Numbered from the stretch's first letter, positions 1 through 7,451 are shown. The stretch: 15,423 nucleotides of DNA from JANYGA01 sp043743145 (GCA_043743145.1 JAYTXC010000047.1:1-15423), one strand, 5' to 3'. Notes: generated by a model not told the origin, from the letters alone. Made by a program: numbers and translations.

Positions 1-1013
1 GTGTAACGCCACGGTGAGAGCGCCGACGGCTCGCGCCACACCGGTCGACCTCGATGCTTTGCGTATTCGATAACGGTACCGAGCCCGCGCGAGCGCCACG
101 TAGAATCGGTACTACCGAGAACCCACACGCCGGGCGAGTTCATCTCAACGATCGCATCGACGCGCTCGGCGACGCCGAGCTCGATGGCATCGACGGTGCG
201 CGGTGTCGGCACGGGATTGCCGTCGAGCGCGACGACCGTAAAACGATGTCCCGGGAGCGCGACTCGATGCGTCAGCGTCGCACTCGCATTGAGGATCCGG
301 AAAAGCACGCGCTCGCCCGCGTGCACGCGTATCGGGTCGCCATGGCCAAGCGCGCGTCCATTGACGCTAAAGACGCCGTAGTCGGCTTCTCGCATCGTCA
401 TGCCCATGTCATCCATCATTCCACCACCCATGTCCATCGCCGGTTGCGTCAGTGAAGGCGAAGTCGAATACGTGTGACCTTGACCATCGACGAGACGTGC
501 CTCCCACTCGTGCAGCGCGAGCAGCACTTCACGATCGTAACGGGCGGGATCATTGCGCGGCTCGATGAGCACGAAGCCGAATTGGCCGTTGAAGCCGCCA
601 CGATCGGGATGCCCACCCGGGGCCAAATGGGTGTGATACCAGCGCGTACCGCGCGGCTTCGGAACGAATGTATAGCGGCGATGCCCTCGAGCGGGAATTG
701 CGGGCGTTCCGAGTTCAATCACGCCGTCGACGTTCGGCGGCACGATCTGTCCGTGCCAATGGATCACGTCGGTCGTATCGGTCTCGTTGTACGCATCGAT
801 CGTCACGGGTACGCCCTCACGCATGCGCAAGGTCGGGCCGGGGACCACGCCACCGTACGTCGTCGTGCGAACGATATGTCTTGGGGCGACCTCGATCGAT
901 GCGGGAACGATTCGGACGGTGAAGTCCGCACGGCGGCCGATTGCCGTTGCAGGCATTGCGACCGATGTCGCGCCGATCGCAGCGGTCGCCGTCAGAAAGG
1001 TGTGACGCTTCAT
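1..1013 (-). CDS. Multicopper oxidase (laccase/CueO-like), C-terminus outside window
   Basis: Reading the minus strand from ATG at 1013-1011 gives 337 open codons to the window edge, with no stop, so the gene is partial. Residues 1-24 form a secretion signal beginning MKRHTFL, only loosely like a Tat motif because the second Arg is missing. The first cupredoxin domain carries the copper motifs HWHGQ (residues 85-89) and WYHTH (125-129), which are ligands of the trinuclear centre in this family. A Met-rich segment at 193-207 (seven Met in 15 residues) resembles the Met-rich inserts of copper-tolerance oxidases such as CueO. A second cupredoxin domain follows from about 210. The third domain, with the HCH electron-transfer motif and type 1 copper ligands, lies beyond base 1. 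Expected role: extracytoplasmic oxidation of Cu(I) or phenolics using O2. No strong ribosome binding site precedes its ATG; see the overlapping small ORF. Confidence 0.9.
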   Translation of the reverse strand, partial: MKRHTFLTATAAIGATSVAMPATAIGRRADFTVRIVPASIEVAPRHIVRTTTYGGVVPGPTLRMREGVPVTIDAYNETDTTDVIHWHGQIVPPNVDGVIELGTPAIPARGHRRYTFVPKPRGTRWYHTHLAPGGHPDRGGFNGQFGFVLIEPRNDPARYDREVLLALHEWEARLVDGQGHTYSTSPSLTQPAMDMGGGMMDDMGMTMREADYGVFSVNGRALGHGDPIRVHAGERVLFRILNASATLTHRVALPGHRFTVVALDGNPVPTPRTVDAIELGVAERVDAIVEMNSPGVWVLGSTDSTWRSRGLGTVIEYAKHRGRPVWREPSALSPWRY

Positions 1014-1069
1014 CGTTGTTCGATTCCGGCGCGACCGAAGGTTTGGGTCCATACGAATATTCGCGGCAT
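1010..1069 (-). CDS. Possible 19-residue leader ORF overlapping the multicopper oxidase start
   Basis: ATG at 1069-1067 opens a short ORF, MPRIFVWTQTFGRAGIEQR, whose TGA (1012-1010) overlaps the oxidase ATG as ATGA. It is preceded by GAAAGG at 1082-1077, seven bases before the ATG, a much better ribosome binding site than anything before the oxidase ATG. The layout is typical of translational coupling, so the small ORF may mainly bring ribosomes to the oxidase start. The same frame is open back to GTG 1447 (145 codons, with ten Cys and nine His), so an alternative is that these codons are the tail of a longer Cys/His-rich protein. No family is recognised for either form. Confidence 0.35.
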   Translation of the reverse strand: MPRIFVWTQTFGRAGIEQR

Positions 1070-1392
1070 TACGGTACCTTTCAGTGGAGAGGAAGGGGGG
1101 CTACAACGACGATGTCTTCCAACAGAGCCGACGCAACCGCACGATTGCCACCGCCACGAATGGTGCTGCGGACATGATTCCGAGGACACCGTCAGCGAGG
1201 TCGAGGAACGCAATGAGAGCGCGATCGTTCCCGCGGCTACGGTTACCGCTCCGTCGGTACAATCGACATACAAGCTCGGCTTGGCCGCGAAGCAGACGGC
1301 GGCAAAGACGATCTCGCAAAGCCGCGCGCATTCGATGTGGCATTTTTGCGGTCGATCGGAACGATCGTATGACGGATGGTGCTCACATTTAG

Positions 1393-1404
1393 GAGGGTAC
1401 CCTC
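1393..1404. promoter_or_regulatory. Perfect 12-base palindrome, possible operator
   Basis: GAGGGTACCCTC is its own reverse complement. It lies about 380 bases upstream of the oxidase start inside the gene-free stretch. I cannot match it to a named operator; with only one copy it may be chance. Confidence 0.25.
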
Positions 1405-1976
1405 TGAAGATGGTGCCGATATGAAGAAAATGCGAAGCGTGAATCACCTGCCGTTACGTCGCTGCTTCAGCCAAGCTTTCTACGGCTCGGAGACGAGCGT
1501 GCTGCAGGCTCCGACCAAAAATGGCGAGTCCTCGATCACGATCCGAGCGCAGCGCGAGTGCCATCGCGTGGGCGCGCCCGCTAAGAAACACGATCGCAAG
1601 TCGTCAATGCGAGCACTTTCGACCGAGCCCGAATCGGAAGTCACGAAATCGCCAACATTGCGTGTTGTAACTCGACAGCGCGAGCGTCGCGAAACCTACG
1701 AGTTCATAGTGCGGCGCTCGCGCCGTTCCGTGATCGCACCATCGAACCGCTGCCACGTTTCCTGGACCGCGGCGGCGCAGGCGTCGTTTTGCTCGGAGTA
1801 CGCGGGTATCGAAACGGCGCCAGCCCCGATCGTTACTCCCGTCGTCGGGGGCCGCCCGCGCGTCTGTATGGACTCATTGCTCGATGGAGGTCGACCACCA
1901 GAGAAACGACGCAAATGCATGTTTCTCCAAAACATTCTTTCGGGACTCGCGTGATGTCGTCAGCTACTATTGCAAT

Positions 1977-1993
1977 TTGCGAGCGTCCCGCAA
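1977..1993. promoter_or_regulatory. Short inverted repeat upstream of the HTH regulator gene
   Basis: TTGCG and CGCAA flank a seven-base centre (TTGCGAGCGTCCCGCAA), ending 34 bases before the regulator ATG. Its position would suit autoregulation by the HTH protein. Five-base arms are short and the call is weak. Confidence 0.2.
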
Positions 1994-2027
1994 CGACGCG
2001 CTCCGTTCGCGGGTTCGAAGGGCACGC

Positions 2028-2876
2028 ATGAAGAGCACGAGTCCGAACTCCGACCCGCGCCGAGCGGAGCTTGCGGACTTTCTGCGGTCGCGACGCGCCG
2101 ACCTCACGACCGAGCGCGCGGGCCTTCCCGATACACCGCGCCGTCGCACGCCCGGCCTACGCCGCGAAGAAGTTGCCGAACTCGCGCAGATTAGTGTGGC
2201 GCTGTACACCTGGCTCGAACAGGGCCGTATCGTTCCCGTTTCCGCCAAAACGATCGACGCCGTCGCAAGCGCACTCCAACTCACGCCGAGTGAACGCACG
2301 CACGTGCAACTCCTCGCGCGCGGCGAAGATGCCGAACTACACGAAGAACTCTCACCCGCGCTGCGGCGTTGGGTGACGAGCGCGCGATCGACGGCGATCT
2401 TCGTGCTCGATCATGCCTGGAACGTTGTTTTGCGCAGCACGCCTGCAATTGCGGTCTTCGGCGGCAATCCCGATCCCGAACATCGCGAAAACCTGCTCGA
2501 GGCATTCTTTTACGACGTGCGCGTACACGAACTTTTCGCCGATTGGAGCGCCGTCTCCGAAAGCCTCACCGAACTCTTCCGTCTCGATTTCGCGCGGCAC
2601 GCGAGCAATCCGAACGTGCACGCACTCGTCGATCGCTTGCGCACGCAGAGTCCGCGCTTCGCCGAGGCGTGGGAGAAGCATCGCGTGCGCGCGTTCCCGA
2701 GCGACGTTCGCGAACTCCGTCATCCCGTTGCCGGTATCTTACGACTCGAACCCACGACCTACGCGGTCCTCGAATCGCCGGGACTGCGCATGCTGATGTA
2801 TACCTCCTACGATGACGAAACGCGCACGCGCGTCACCGAACTCGCCGCGAATTGGCGAACCAGTCACCTCTCGTAA
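2028..2876 (+). CDS. XRE-family HTH regulator with MmyB-like ligand-binding domain
   Basis: This 282-residue protein has an N-terminal helix-turn-helix domain at about 10-98 with the hallmark RRRTPGLRREEVAELA (38-52) and YTWLEQGR (60-67). These define the XRE subgroup linked to MmyB-type domains, common in Streptomyces and relatives. Residues from about 105 to 275 form the MmyB-like region, a PAS-type fold that binds small hydrophobic ligands where it has been studied. The frame is open back to 1884, but the first 48 codons there look non-coding and the ATG at 2028 puts the domain in its usual position; the ribosome binding site is not obvious. A VOC protein gene follows 91 bases downstream in the same direction, so it may be a target or partner. 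Family assignment is firm; ligand and targets are unknown. Confidence 0.9.
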   Translation: MKSTSPNSDPRRAELADFLRSRRADLTTERAGLPDTPRRRTPGLRREEVAELAQISVALYTWLEQGRIVPVSAKTIDAVASALQLTPSERTHVQLLARGEDAELHEELSPALRRWVTSARSTAIFVLDHAWNVVLRSTPAIAVFGGNPDPEHRENLLEAFFYDVRVHELFADWSAVSESLTELFRLDFARHASNPNVHALVDRLRTQSPRFAEAWEKHRVRAFPSDVRELRHPVAGILRLEPTTYAVLESPGLRMLMYTSYDDETRTRVTELAANWRTSHLS

Positions 2877-2879
2877 AAG

Positions 2880-2925
2880 GGGTGCGTCCCGCGAGCCGAT
2901 CGCAGAGGCCATAAAGAGCGCACCC
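2880..2925. terminator. Weak inverted repeat between regulator and VOC gene
   Basis: GGGTGCG at 2880-2886 can pair with CGCACCC at 2919-2925, with a small inner stem (GCGA/TCGC). There is no T tract after it, so termination or attenuation is uncertain. It may instead separate expression of the two genes. Confidence 0.25.
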
Positions 2926-2967
2926 ATTAAGTCGACATCTTCCTAGCGCACCATCGAGGAGAGTCGT

Positions 2968-3303
2968 ATGGCTCGTATTAGTTTCGTTGAGCTTCCCACC
3001 GGAAACGTGGGTGTCACGAAGACGTTTTATTCAACCGTGTTCGGCTGGCAACTCACCGATTTCGGTCCGTCGTACACGTGTACGATGACCGGCGACGTCG
3101 ATCTGGGCTTACAGGGCGATACCGCGGAAGCGACGTCGGCTCCACTCGCCGTCATTGCCGTGGATGATCTGGAGCAAACGCTGGCGGCGGTCGAGAAGAG
3201 CGGCGGCACGATTATCAAACCGATCTTTGCTTTTCCGGGAGGCCGCCGATTCCACTTCCGCGATCCCAGCGGGAACGAGTTGGCTGCCTCAAAAGCTGAC
3301 TGA
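2968..3303 (+). CDS. VOC family protein (glyoxalase/bleomycin-resistance fold)
   Basis: This 111-residue protein is the length of a single VOC unit. It opens with ISFVELPTGNVGVTKTFYSTVFGW, the usual beta-alpha start with the FY...FGW pattern, and closes with FAFPGGRRFHFRDPSGNELA, the canonical last strands of the fold (kept here in two parts: residues about 1-27 and 88-108). The ATG is well supported by GAGGAGAG at 2956-2963. The protein belongs to the small soluble VOC group often annotated as lyase or glyoxalase-like; substrate cannot be told from sequence. It sits directly downstream of the MmyB-type regulator, which suggests regulation by that protein. Confidence 0.88.
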   Translation: MARISFVELPTGNVGVTKTFYSTVFGWQLTDFGPSYTCTMTGDVDLGLQGDTAEATSAPLAVIAVDDLEQTLAAVEKSGGTIIKPIFAFPGGRRFHFRDPSGNELAASKAD

Positions 3304-3557
3304 CGAACGGCTATTTTGCAGCTCGAACGTCCGGCGGCGGTCACGTCGACCGACGATCCAAGTCGGTTGCGTAAAGACGAATCGCGCTCCCGTATCGTTT
3401 CATGTCGTCGCTTGCGGTTGTCGTGACGATAAGCCACTCGCATCGGTCGTGCGAGCGCATTGTGCAACACGTGTCGCGAGATCGCGGCGTGGCGGCGGTC
3501 GCGGAAGAGCGCCGGGACTCGCGTTGAAGCCCGAACGATTCGGCTCCGTCCCACGCC
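3304..3557. other. Gene-free stretch between two VOC genes
   Basis: I see no motif-bearing frame here. The long minus-strand frame that crosses it (3027-4031) runs antisense to both VOC genes and is a composition shadow. Together with the broken VOC gene and the HTH remnant downstream, the stretch looks like decaying sequence. Confidence 0.4.
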
Positions 3558-3929
3558 ATGCAAAGGTGTCGCTTGTTTACGATCGATCATATCCAGCTCG
3601 CGATCCCTCCCGGCCGTGAGGATGACGCACGCACGTTTTTCGTCGGTGCGCTCGGATTCATCGAGGTCCCCAAACCTCCGGAACTCGCGGCGCGTGGCGG
3701 TGCTTGGTTCACCAGTGGCGCCGTGACGCTGCACGTCGGCGTCGATCCGGGATTCGCACCGGCGAAAAAAGCGCATCCGGCACTGCGTTGCGCTCAGTAC
3801 GCACACGTCATCGCACGGCTGCGGGATCACGGCATCACGGTAACGCCCGACCCGATTCCCTTCGATGGCCACGACCACTGCTAGATCGACGACCCGTTCG
3901 GTAATCGTATCGAGCTTATCGCTTCGTAG
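3558..3929 (+). pseudogene. Second VOC family gene interrupted by an in-frame TAG
   Basis: The reading frame starts with TIDHIQLAIPPGREDDARTFF, a typical opening for VOC proteins of about 120 residues, and continues with clear VOC character to FDGHDHC. A TAG follows at 3882-3884, and the same frame then resumes with IDDPFGNRIELIAS and a second stop at 3927-3929. In homologues the position of the TAG is normally Tyr or Phe in the pattern [YF]-[IV]-DDPFGNR-[IL]-E, so a single base change (TAC or TAT to TAG) explains it. The lost strand holds the Glu that serves as metal ligand in metal-using VOC enzymes. Start is either ATG 3558 or TTG 3573; the latter has AAAGGTG just upstream and fits the family start better. 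Sequencing error remains possible. Confidence 0.75.
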
Positions 3930-3991
3930 CGGCAAAAGCGGCCACACCGTGCGAGGACGTCGCGACACCATCGGACGAAGCATCGGGACAT

Positions 3992-4135
3992 GTGCGATGT
4001 ACTTGCAGCAAACGTGCTCTCGCCCGCGCAACGCAAGCGATCGAGGCCGAGACGGGGCACCGTCGCGAGACGATCGGCCGCTACGGTCGCGAAGCGGGAT
4101 TGATCGCGCCGCGAAGCCGAGCGCGCGCTACGTGA
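3992..4135 (+). pseudogene. Short ORF resembling a MerR-type N-terminal HTH, probable remnant
   Basis: From GTG 3992 a 47-codon frame ends in TGA 4133-4135, which shares one base with the ATG of the epimerase (TGATG). Its centre reads AIEAETGHRRETIGRYGREA then GLIAPRSRAR, resembling the MerR recognition region (tG.s.eTiRyYereGLi.P.R). The wing and effector domain that should follow are absent, and the match around RYGREA is imperfect. It may be a decayed regulator, the HTH of a lost transposase of IS21 type, or chance. No ribosome binding site is visible. Confidence 0.3.
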
Positions 4136-5127
4136 TGAATGTCGCGATCCTCGGCGGCACGACGTTCTTCGGTCGTCATCTGGCCCGAAGACTCATCGAG
4201 CGCGATCACAGCGTCTCACTTTTTACGCGGGGCATATCCGCGTACGACGAGACCCTCGCGTGCACGCGGTACGTCGGCGATCGCGACGGCGATTTAGGTG
4301 CACTCCCACGAACCGGATGGGACGCGGTCATCGATACGAGCGGATACGTGCCCGCGATCGTTGCGGCGTCGTGCGCGCATCTCGCACGTGCGCGGCGGTA
4401 CGTTTTTACGTCATCGATATCGGTGTACGATCCGCGCGGCAACGTCGTCGGGGACGGGATCTCGCCATACGTTCCACGCGTCGACGATCTTGCCGACGAC
4501 GCGCCTGAAAATTACGGCCCATCGAAGCGCCGCGCGGAAGACGTCGTGCGCGCGGTTTTCGACGACCGCGCAATCCTCGTTCGCCCGGGTCTTCTCGTCG
4601 GGCCGCACGATCCGACGAATCGCTTCACCTATTGGGCCGATCGCTTTGCCGAAGGCGGTGAAATCGGCATCCCCGGCCCGCCGGAACGTTTTGTGCAATG
4701 CATCGACGTGCGCGATGCCGCAGCGTTCGTCGTTCGAATTCTCGAAGACGAGCGCTCGGGAACCTACGATCTCAACGGCAAGCCACAAACGACGACGATG
4801 GGCGAACTCGCCAGGGTCGCGTGCACGACGTTCGATCGGGATGCGCGTCTCACGTGGATCGACGAAAGCTTTCTCGAAGCGCGCGGCTTTACGGGCTGGA
4901 TGGACTTGCCGCTTTGGATCGGTCCGTCGCACGGCATGCCGGGATTCATGAACACGAACATCAACCGTGCACTCGCGCACGGCCTCACCCTGCGTCCATT
5001 CGCCGAAACGCTCGCCGAGACGCATGCGTGGTCGCAGCGCAACGGCATCGTTATCCCATCGGAAAAGACGGCGGGCATCACGCGCGAACGCGAACGCGAG
5101 CTCCTCGCCGCGTGGCGTTCGCGCTAA
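4135..5127 (+). CDS. NAD(P)-dependent epimerase/dehydratase-type SDR
   Basis: This 330-residue protein is an extended short-chain dehydrogenase/reductase. The nucleotide-binding loop GGTTFFGRHLA lies at residues 7-17. The catalytic set is present as Ser93/Ser94 in FTSSISVY and Tyr127/Lys131 in NYGPSK. The central and C-terminal parts (VRPGLLVGPHDPTNRF, VQCIDVRDAA, GTYDLNG) follow the NAD-dependent epimerase family that acts on sugar nucleotides or related polyols; the exact substrate is not predictable. The frame is open upstream to 3865, but only from ATG 4135 does the sequence look coding; GTG 4132 is one codon earlier. No clear ribosome binding site is seen, so coupling to the short ORF before it is possible. 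It ends seven bases from the convergent dehydrogenase gene. Confidence 0.87.
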   Translation: MNVAILGGTTFFGRHLARRLIERDHSVSLFTRGISAYDETLACTRYVGDRDGDLGALPRTGWDAVIDTSGYVPAIVAASCAHLARARRYVFTSSISVYDPRGNVVGDGISPYVPRVDDLADDAPENYGPSKRRAEDVVRAVFDDRAILVRPGLLVGPHDPTNRFTYWADRFAEGGEIGIPGPPERFVQCIDVRDAAAFVVRILEDERSGTYDLNGKPQTTTMGELARVACTTFDRDARLTWIDESFLEARGFTGWMDLPLWIGPSHGMPGFMNTNINRALAHGLTLRPFAETLAETHAWSQRNGIVIPSEKTAGITRERERELLAAWRSR

Positions 5128-5134
5128 GGATCGA

Positions 5135-6667
5135 CTACTTCAGCGTCGGCATCGCGAACTCGGCGCCCGCGCGGATACCACTGGGCCAGCGCGTCGTCAC
5201 GGTCTTGGTTTTCGTGTAATAGCGCACGCCATCTTCGCCGTATTGGTTGAGATCGCCGAACGCGGAATTCTTGAAGCCGCCGAATCCGTAGAATGCCATC
5301 GGCACGGGGATCGGGACGTTGATGCCGACCATGCCGACGTCGATGCGCGTCGCGTACTCACGTGCGGCGTCGCCGTCACGTGTGAAGATCGCGGTACCAT
5401 TGCCGAATTCGTGACCGTCGACGATCGCGATCGCTTCATCGAACGATGCGGCGCGGACCATGACGAGCACGGGCCCGAAGATCTCTTCTTTGTAAATCTT
5501 CATCGTCGTCGTCACGTGATCGAAAAGCGTGGCGCCGACGAAGAAGCCGCCCGGATGGTTCGCAACCGTCGTACCGCGACCGTCGACGACGAGCGTCGCG
5601 CCCTCGGCGACGCCGATATCGATGTACCCCGTGACCTTCGCTTTGTGCTCGCCCGTAACGAGCGGGCCCATCTCCGATTCTTTTTCGAGCGAACCGCCGA
5701 CCACGAGCTTCGCGATGCGCGCTTGCAGACGCGTGACGAGCGCGTCTGCCGTCGCATCGCCGACTGCGACCACAACGGAGAGCGCCATACACCGTTCGCC
5801 CGCGGAGCCGTATGCCGCACCCATGAGCGCATCGGCCGTTGCGTCGAGATCGGCATCGGGCATGACGACCGCATGATTTTTCGCGCCACCCATCGACTGC
5901 ACGCGCTTGCCGTTTGCCGACGCGGTCGCGTAGACGTACTTCGCGATCGGCGTCGAGCCGACGAAGCTCAGTGCGACGACGCGCGGATCGTGCAAGAGCG
6001 TATCGACGGCTTCCTTATCGCCGACGACACAATTGAAGACACCCGGCGGTCCGCCCGCTTCCACGAAGAGTTCGGCGAGGAGGAGCGAGCCGCTCGGATC
6101 TTTTTCCGAAGGTTTGAGCACGAACGTATTCCCGCACGCGAGTGCCACGGGCAACATCCAGAGCGGCACCATCTCGGGAAAGTTAAAGGGTGTAATACCC
6201 GCGACGACGCCGATCGGTTGGCGCAGGCTGTGCATGTCGACGCCCGTCGCGACCCCGCTCGAAAAATCACCCTTGAGCAGATGCGGGATACCCGTCGCGA
6301 ATTCCACGACTTCGATGCCGCGCTGAAGCGACGCACGCGCGTCGGCGAGCACTTTTCCGTGTTCGCTCGAAATCGTGCGTGCGATGCGATCGGCATTGGC
6401 ATCGAGAAGCTCGCGATAGCGGACCAATACGCGCGCGCGCGAGAGCGCCGAGCGTTTCGACCACGCAACGAAGGCGTGGGCCGAACTCGCGATCGCTCGC
6501 TCGACATCGGCGCGACCCGCGAGTTCCACGCGCGCTGCAACGGTGCCCGCGGTCGGATCGTACACATCACCGAAACGCCCGCTCGACCCGGCGACGTAGG
6601 CACCATCGATGAAGTGTTCGATCGTGCGGATGCCGGTGGCGCTCGGTACGGGTGCGGTGATGCTCAT
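5135..6667 (-). CDS. mmsA: CoA-acylating methylmalonate-semialdehyde dehydrogenase
   Basis: This 510-residue aldehyde dehydrogenase carries the MmsA hallmarks: PFNFPEMVPLWMLPVALACG (160-179) with Asn162, GGAKNHAVVMPDADLD (260-275) where ordinary aldehyde dehydrogenases have the catalytic Glu, and catalytic Cys293 in GERCMA. VPIPVPMAFYGFGG near the C-terminus is also typical. The family converts methylmalonate semialdehyde or malonate semialdehyde to propionyl-CoA or acetyl-CoA with NAD+ and CoA, in valine, inositol and beta-alanine breakdown in the cytoplasm. The ATG at 6667 follows AAAGGA with a spacing of six. It lies 16 bases after a secreted-protein gene on the same strand and is probably co-transcribed with it. 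Other mmsA-pathway genes (mmsB, iol genes) are not in the window. Confidence 0.93.
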   Translation of the reverse strand: MSITAPVPSATGIRTIEHFIDGAYVAGSSGRFGDVYDPTAGTVAARVELAGRADVERAIASSAHAFVAWSKRSALSRARVLVRYRELLDANADRIARTISSEHGKVLADARASLQRGIEVVEFATGIPHLLKGDFSSGVATGVDMHSLRQPIGVVAGITPFNFPEMVPLWMLPVALACGNTFVLKPSEKDPSGSLLLAELFVEAGGPPGVFNCVVGDKEAVDTLLHDPRVVALSFVGSTPIAKYVYATASANGKRVQSMGGAKNHAVVMPDADLDATADALMGAAYGSAGERCMALSVVVAVGDATADALVTRLQARIAKLVVGGSLEKESEMGPLVTGEHKAKVTGYIDIGVAEGATLVVDGRGTTVANHPGGFFVGATLFDHVTTTMKIYKEEIFGPVLVMVRAASFDEAIAIVDGHEFGNGTAIFTRDGDAAREYATRIDVGMVGINVPIPVPMAFYGFGGFKNSAFGDLNQYGEDGVRYYTKTKTVTTRWPSGIRAGAEFAMPTLK

Positions 6668-6683
6668 GGTGTTCCTTTCACGC

Positions 6684-7451
6684 TTATGGAATGCGGGCGA
6701 TGATATGGTGATGCGCGTCGATACCGATCACCCCGCGTGATTGGCCGTGATCGATGCCGTCGCTGTGATAGACGGCGAGAACGGCGTTATCGTGCGTGAG
6801 CGCGGCGGGCGCGAGAACCATCACGTTGGCCGAGCCATCTTTCGACGCGACGAAGCTATTGGCCGTACCGGCGCCATCGAGCGGCGTGAACGTCACGGGC
6901 ATCGTGTTGTAGTGGTTTTCGAAGAGCGAATACCGGCCGCCGGAAACGAGCTGCGTGAAGTGCATCGCGATCCGTTCCGTGCCATTGGCTTGCGGCGCGA
7001 GATCGACCGTTCCAGCCGCCGCGAACCATCGCCCGAGCGTGAAGCCGAGCGGCTTCCCCGTACCCGAAAGCACGGGCCGTTCCGGATCGTCGACCATCAA
7101 GGCATTACGCACGCCCGCGATATGCGGGATGCCTTGAAGCCCCTTGGGCACCTCCGGAGCACCCGCGACGGCAACGAAGGCCTGTGGATCGATCAGCGCC
7201 GGCGTCTTTGCTTCGAGTGAAAAGAACGCCGCGTGTTCCACAAATGCGAGCCGCTGTGCGATGGGGGCCGCGGTTGCGACGGGTGCGCTCGAGCCAGATT
7301 CGGCCGGCGCGGGACTCGCCGGCAGGGCCGGTGCGCTCGCAAGGGGCGTGGCTGCAAGCACCGTTTGCGCGGGAACGGGGAGCGCGCTGGCCCCGCCAAA
7401 TCCAAGGATCACCGCCGCGACGCTCGCCGCGATCACACTCTTCAACTGCAC
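6684..7451 (-). CDS. Secreted protein of unknown function
   Basis: This 255-residue protein starts at GTG 7451, supported by GAGGAG about six bases upstream. Residues 1-24 are a signal peptide (positive MQLK, then a hydrophobic core ending near ASA). Residues 25-65 form an Ala/Pro/Ser-rich linker, as in proteins held away from the membrane or wall. The rest (about 66-255) is mixed-polarity and looks beta-rich, ending with HHHIIARIP. I do not recognise a family. It is the first gene of a probable two-gene unit with mmsA, and only 50 bases separate its start from the divergent imuA start, so the SOS box between them could affect both directions. A link to semialdehyde metabolism is not evident. 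Confidence 0.75.
   Translation of the reverse strand: MQLKSVIAASVAAVILGFGGASALPVPAQTVLAATPLASAPALPASPAPAESGSSAPVATAAPIAQRLAFVEHAAFFSLEAKTPALIDPQAFVAVAGAPEVPKGLQGIPHIAGVRNALMVDDPERPVLSGTGKPLGFTLGRWFAAAGTVDLAPQANGTERIAMHFTQLVSGGRYSLFENHYNTMPVTFTPLDGAGTANSFVASKDGSANVMVLAPAALTHDNAVLAVYHSDGIDHGQSRGVIGIDAHHHIIARIP

Larger units (their letters stand above)
1014..2027. other. About 1 kb with no assignable gene
   Basis: This stretch lies between the oxidase start on the minus strand and the HTH regulator on the plus strand. Several open frames cross it: 1376-1954 plus (192 codons), 1010-1447 minus (145 codons), 1101-1343 minus (80 codons with one hydrophobic stretch) and 1696-1935 minus (79 codons). 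None shows a family motif, a convincing ribosome binding site or the codon use of the flanking genes. It should hold the promoters of both neighbours and could be a decayed gene. Visible details are the small ORF before the oxidase, a 12-base palindrome near 1400 and a short inverted repeat near 1985. Confidence 0.5.

Noticed and set aside
474..1424. A 316-codon open frame on the plus strand
   Set aside because: It is antisense to the multicopper oxidase, whose copper motifs fix the coding strand.
1376..1954. A 192-codon plus-strand frame in the gene-free stretch
   Set aside because: It has no family motif, is rich in Arg and Ser, and shows no selective codon pattern. The AGGAGGG near 1392 belongs to the palindrome and is not placed for its internal ATG codons.
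1884..2027. N-terminal extension of the HTH regulator
   Set aside because: The 48 codons before ATG 2028 do not resemble any part of the family, and the HTH domain starts at its usual distance from 2028.
3882..3884. TAG as a sense codon (pyrrolysine or amber recoding) in the second VOC gene
   Set aside because: TAG ends several intact genes in the same window, and homologues carry an aromatic residue here that is one base change away from TAG.
3027..4031. A 334-codon open frame on the minus strand
   Set aside because: It runs antisense to both VOC genes, whose sequence is clearly coding on the plus strand, and it contains no recognisable domain.
4967..6703. A 578-codon open frame on the plus strand
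   Set aside because: It is fully antisense to mmsA, is rich in Arg, His and Asp with no family motif, and has the look of a GC-driven shadow frame.
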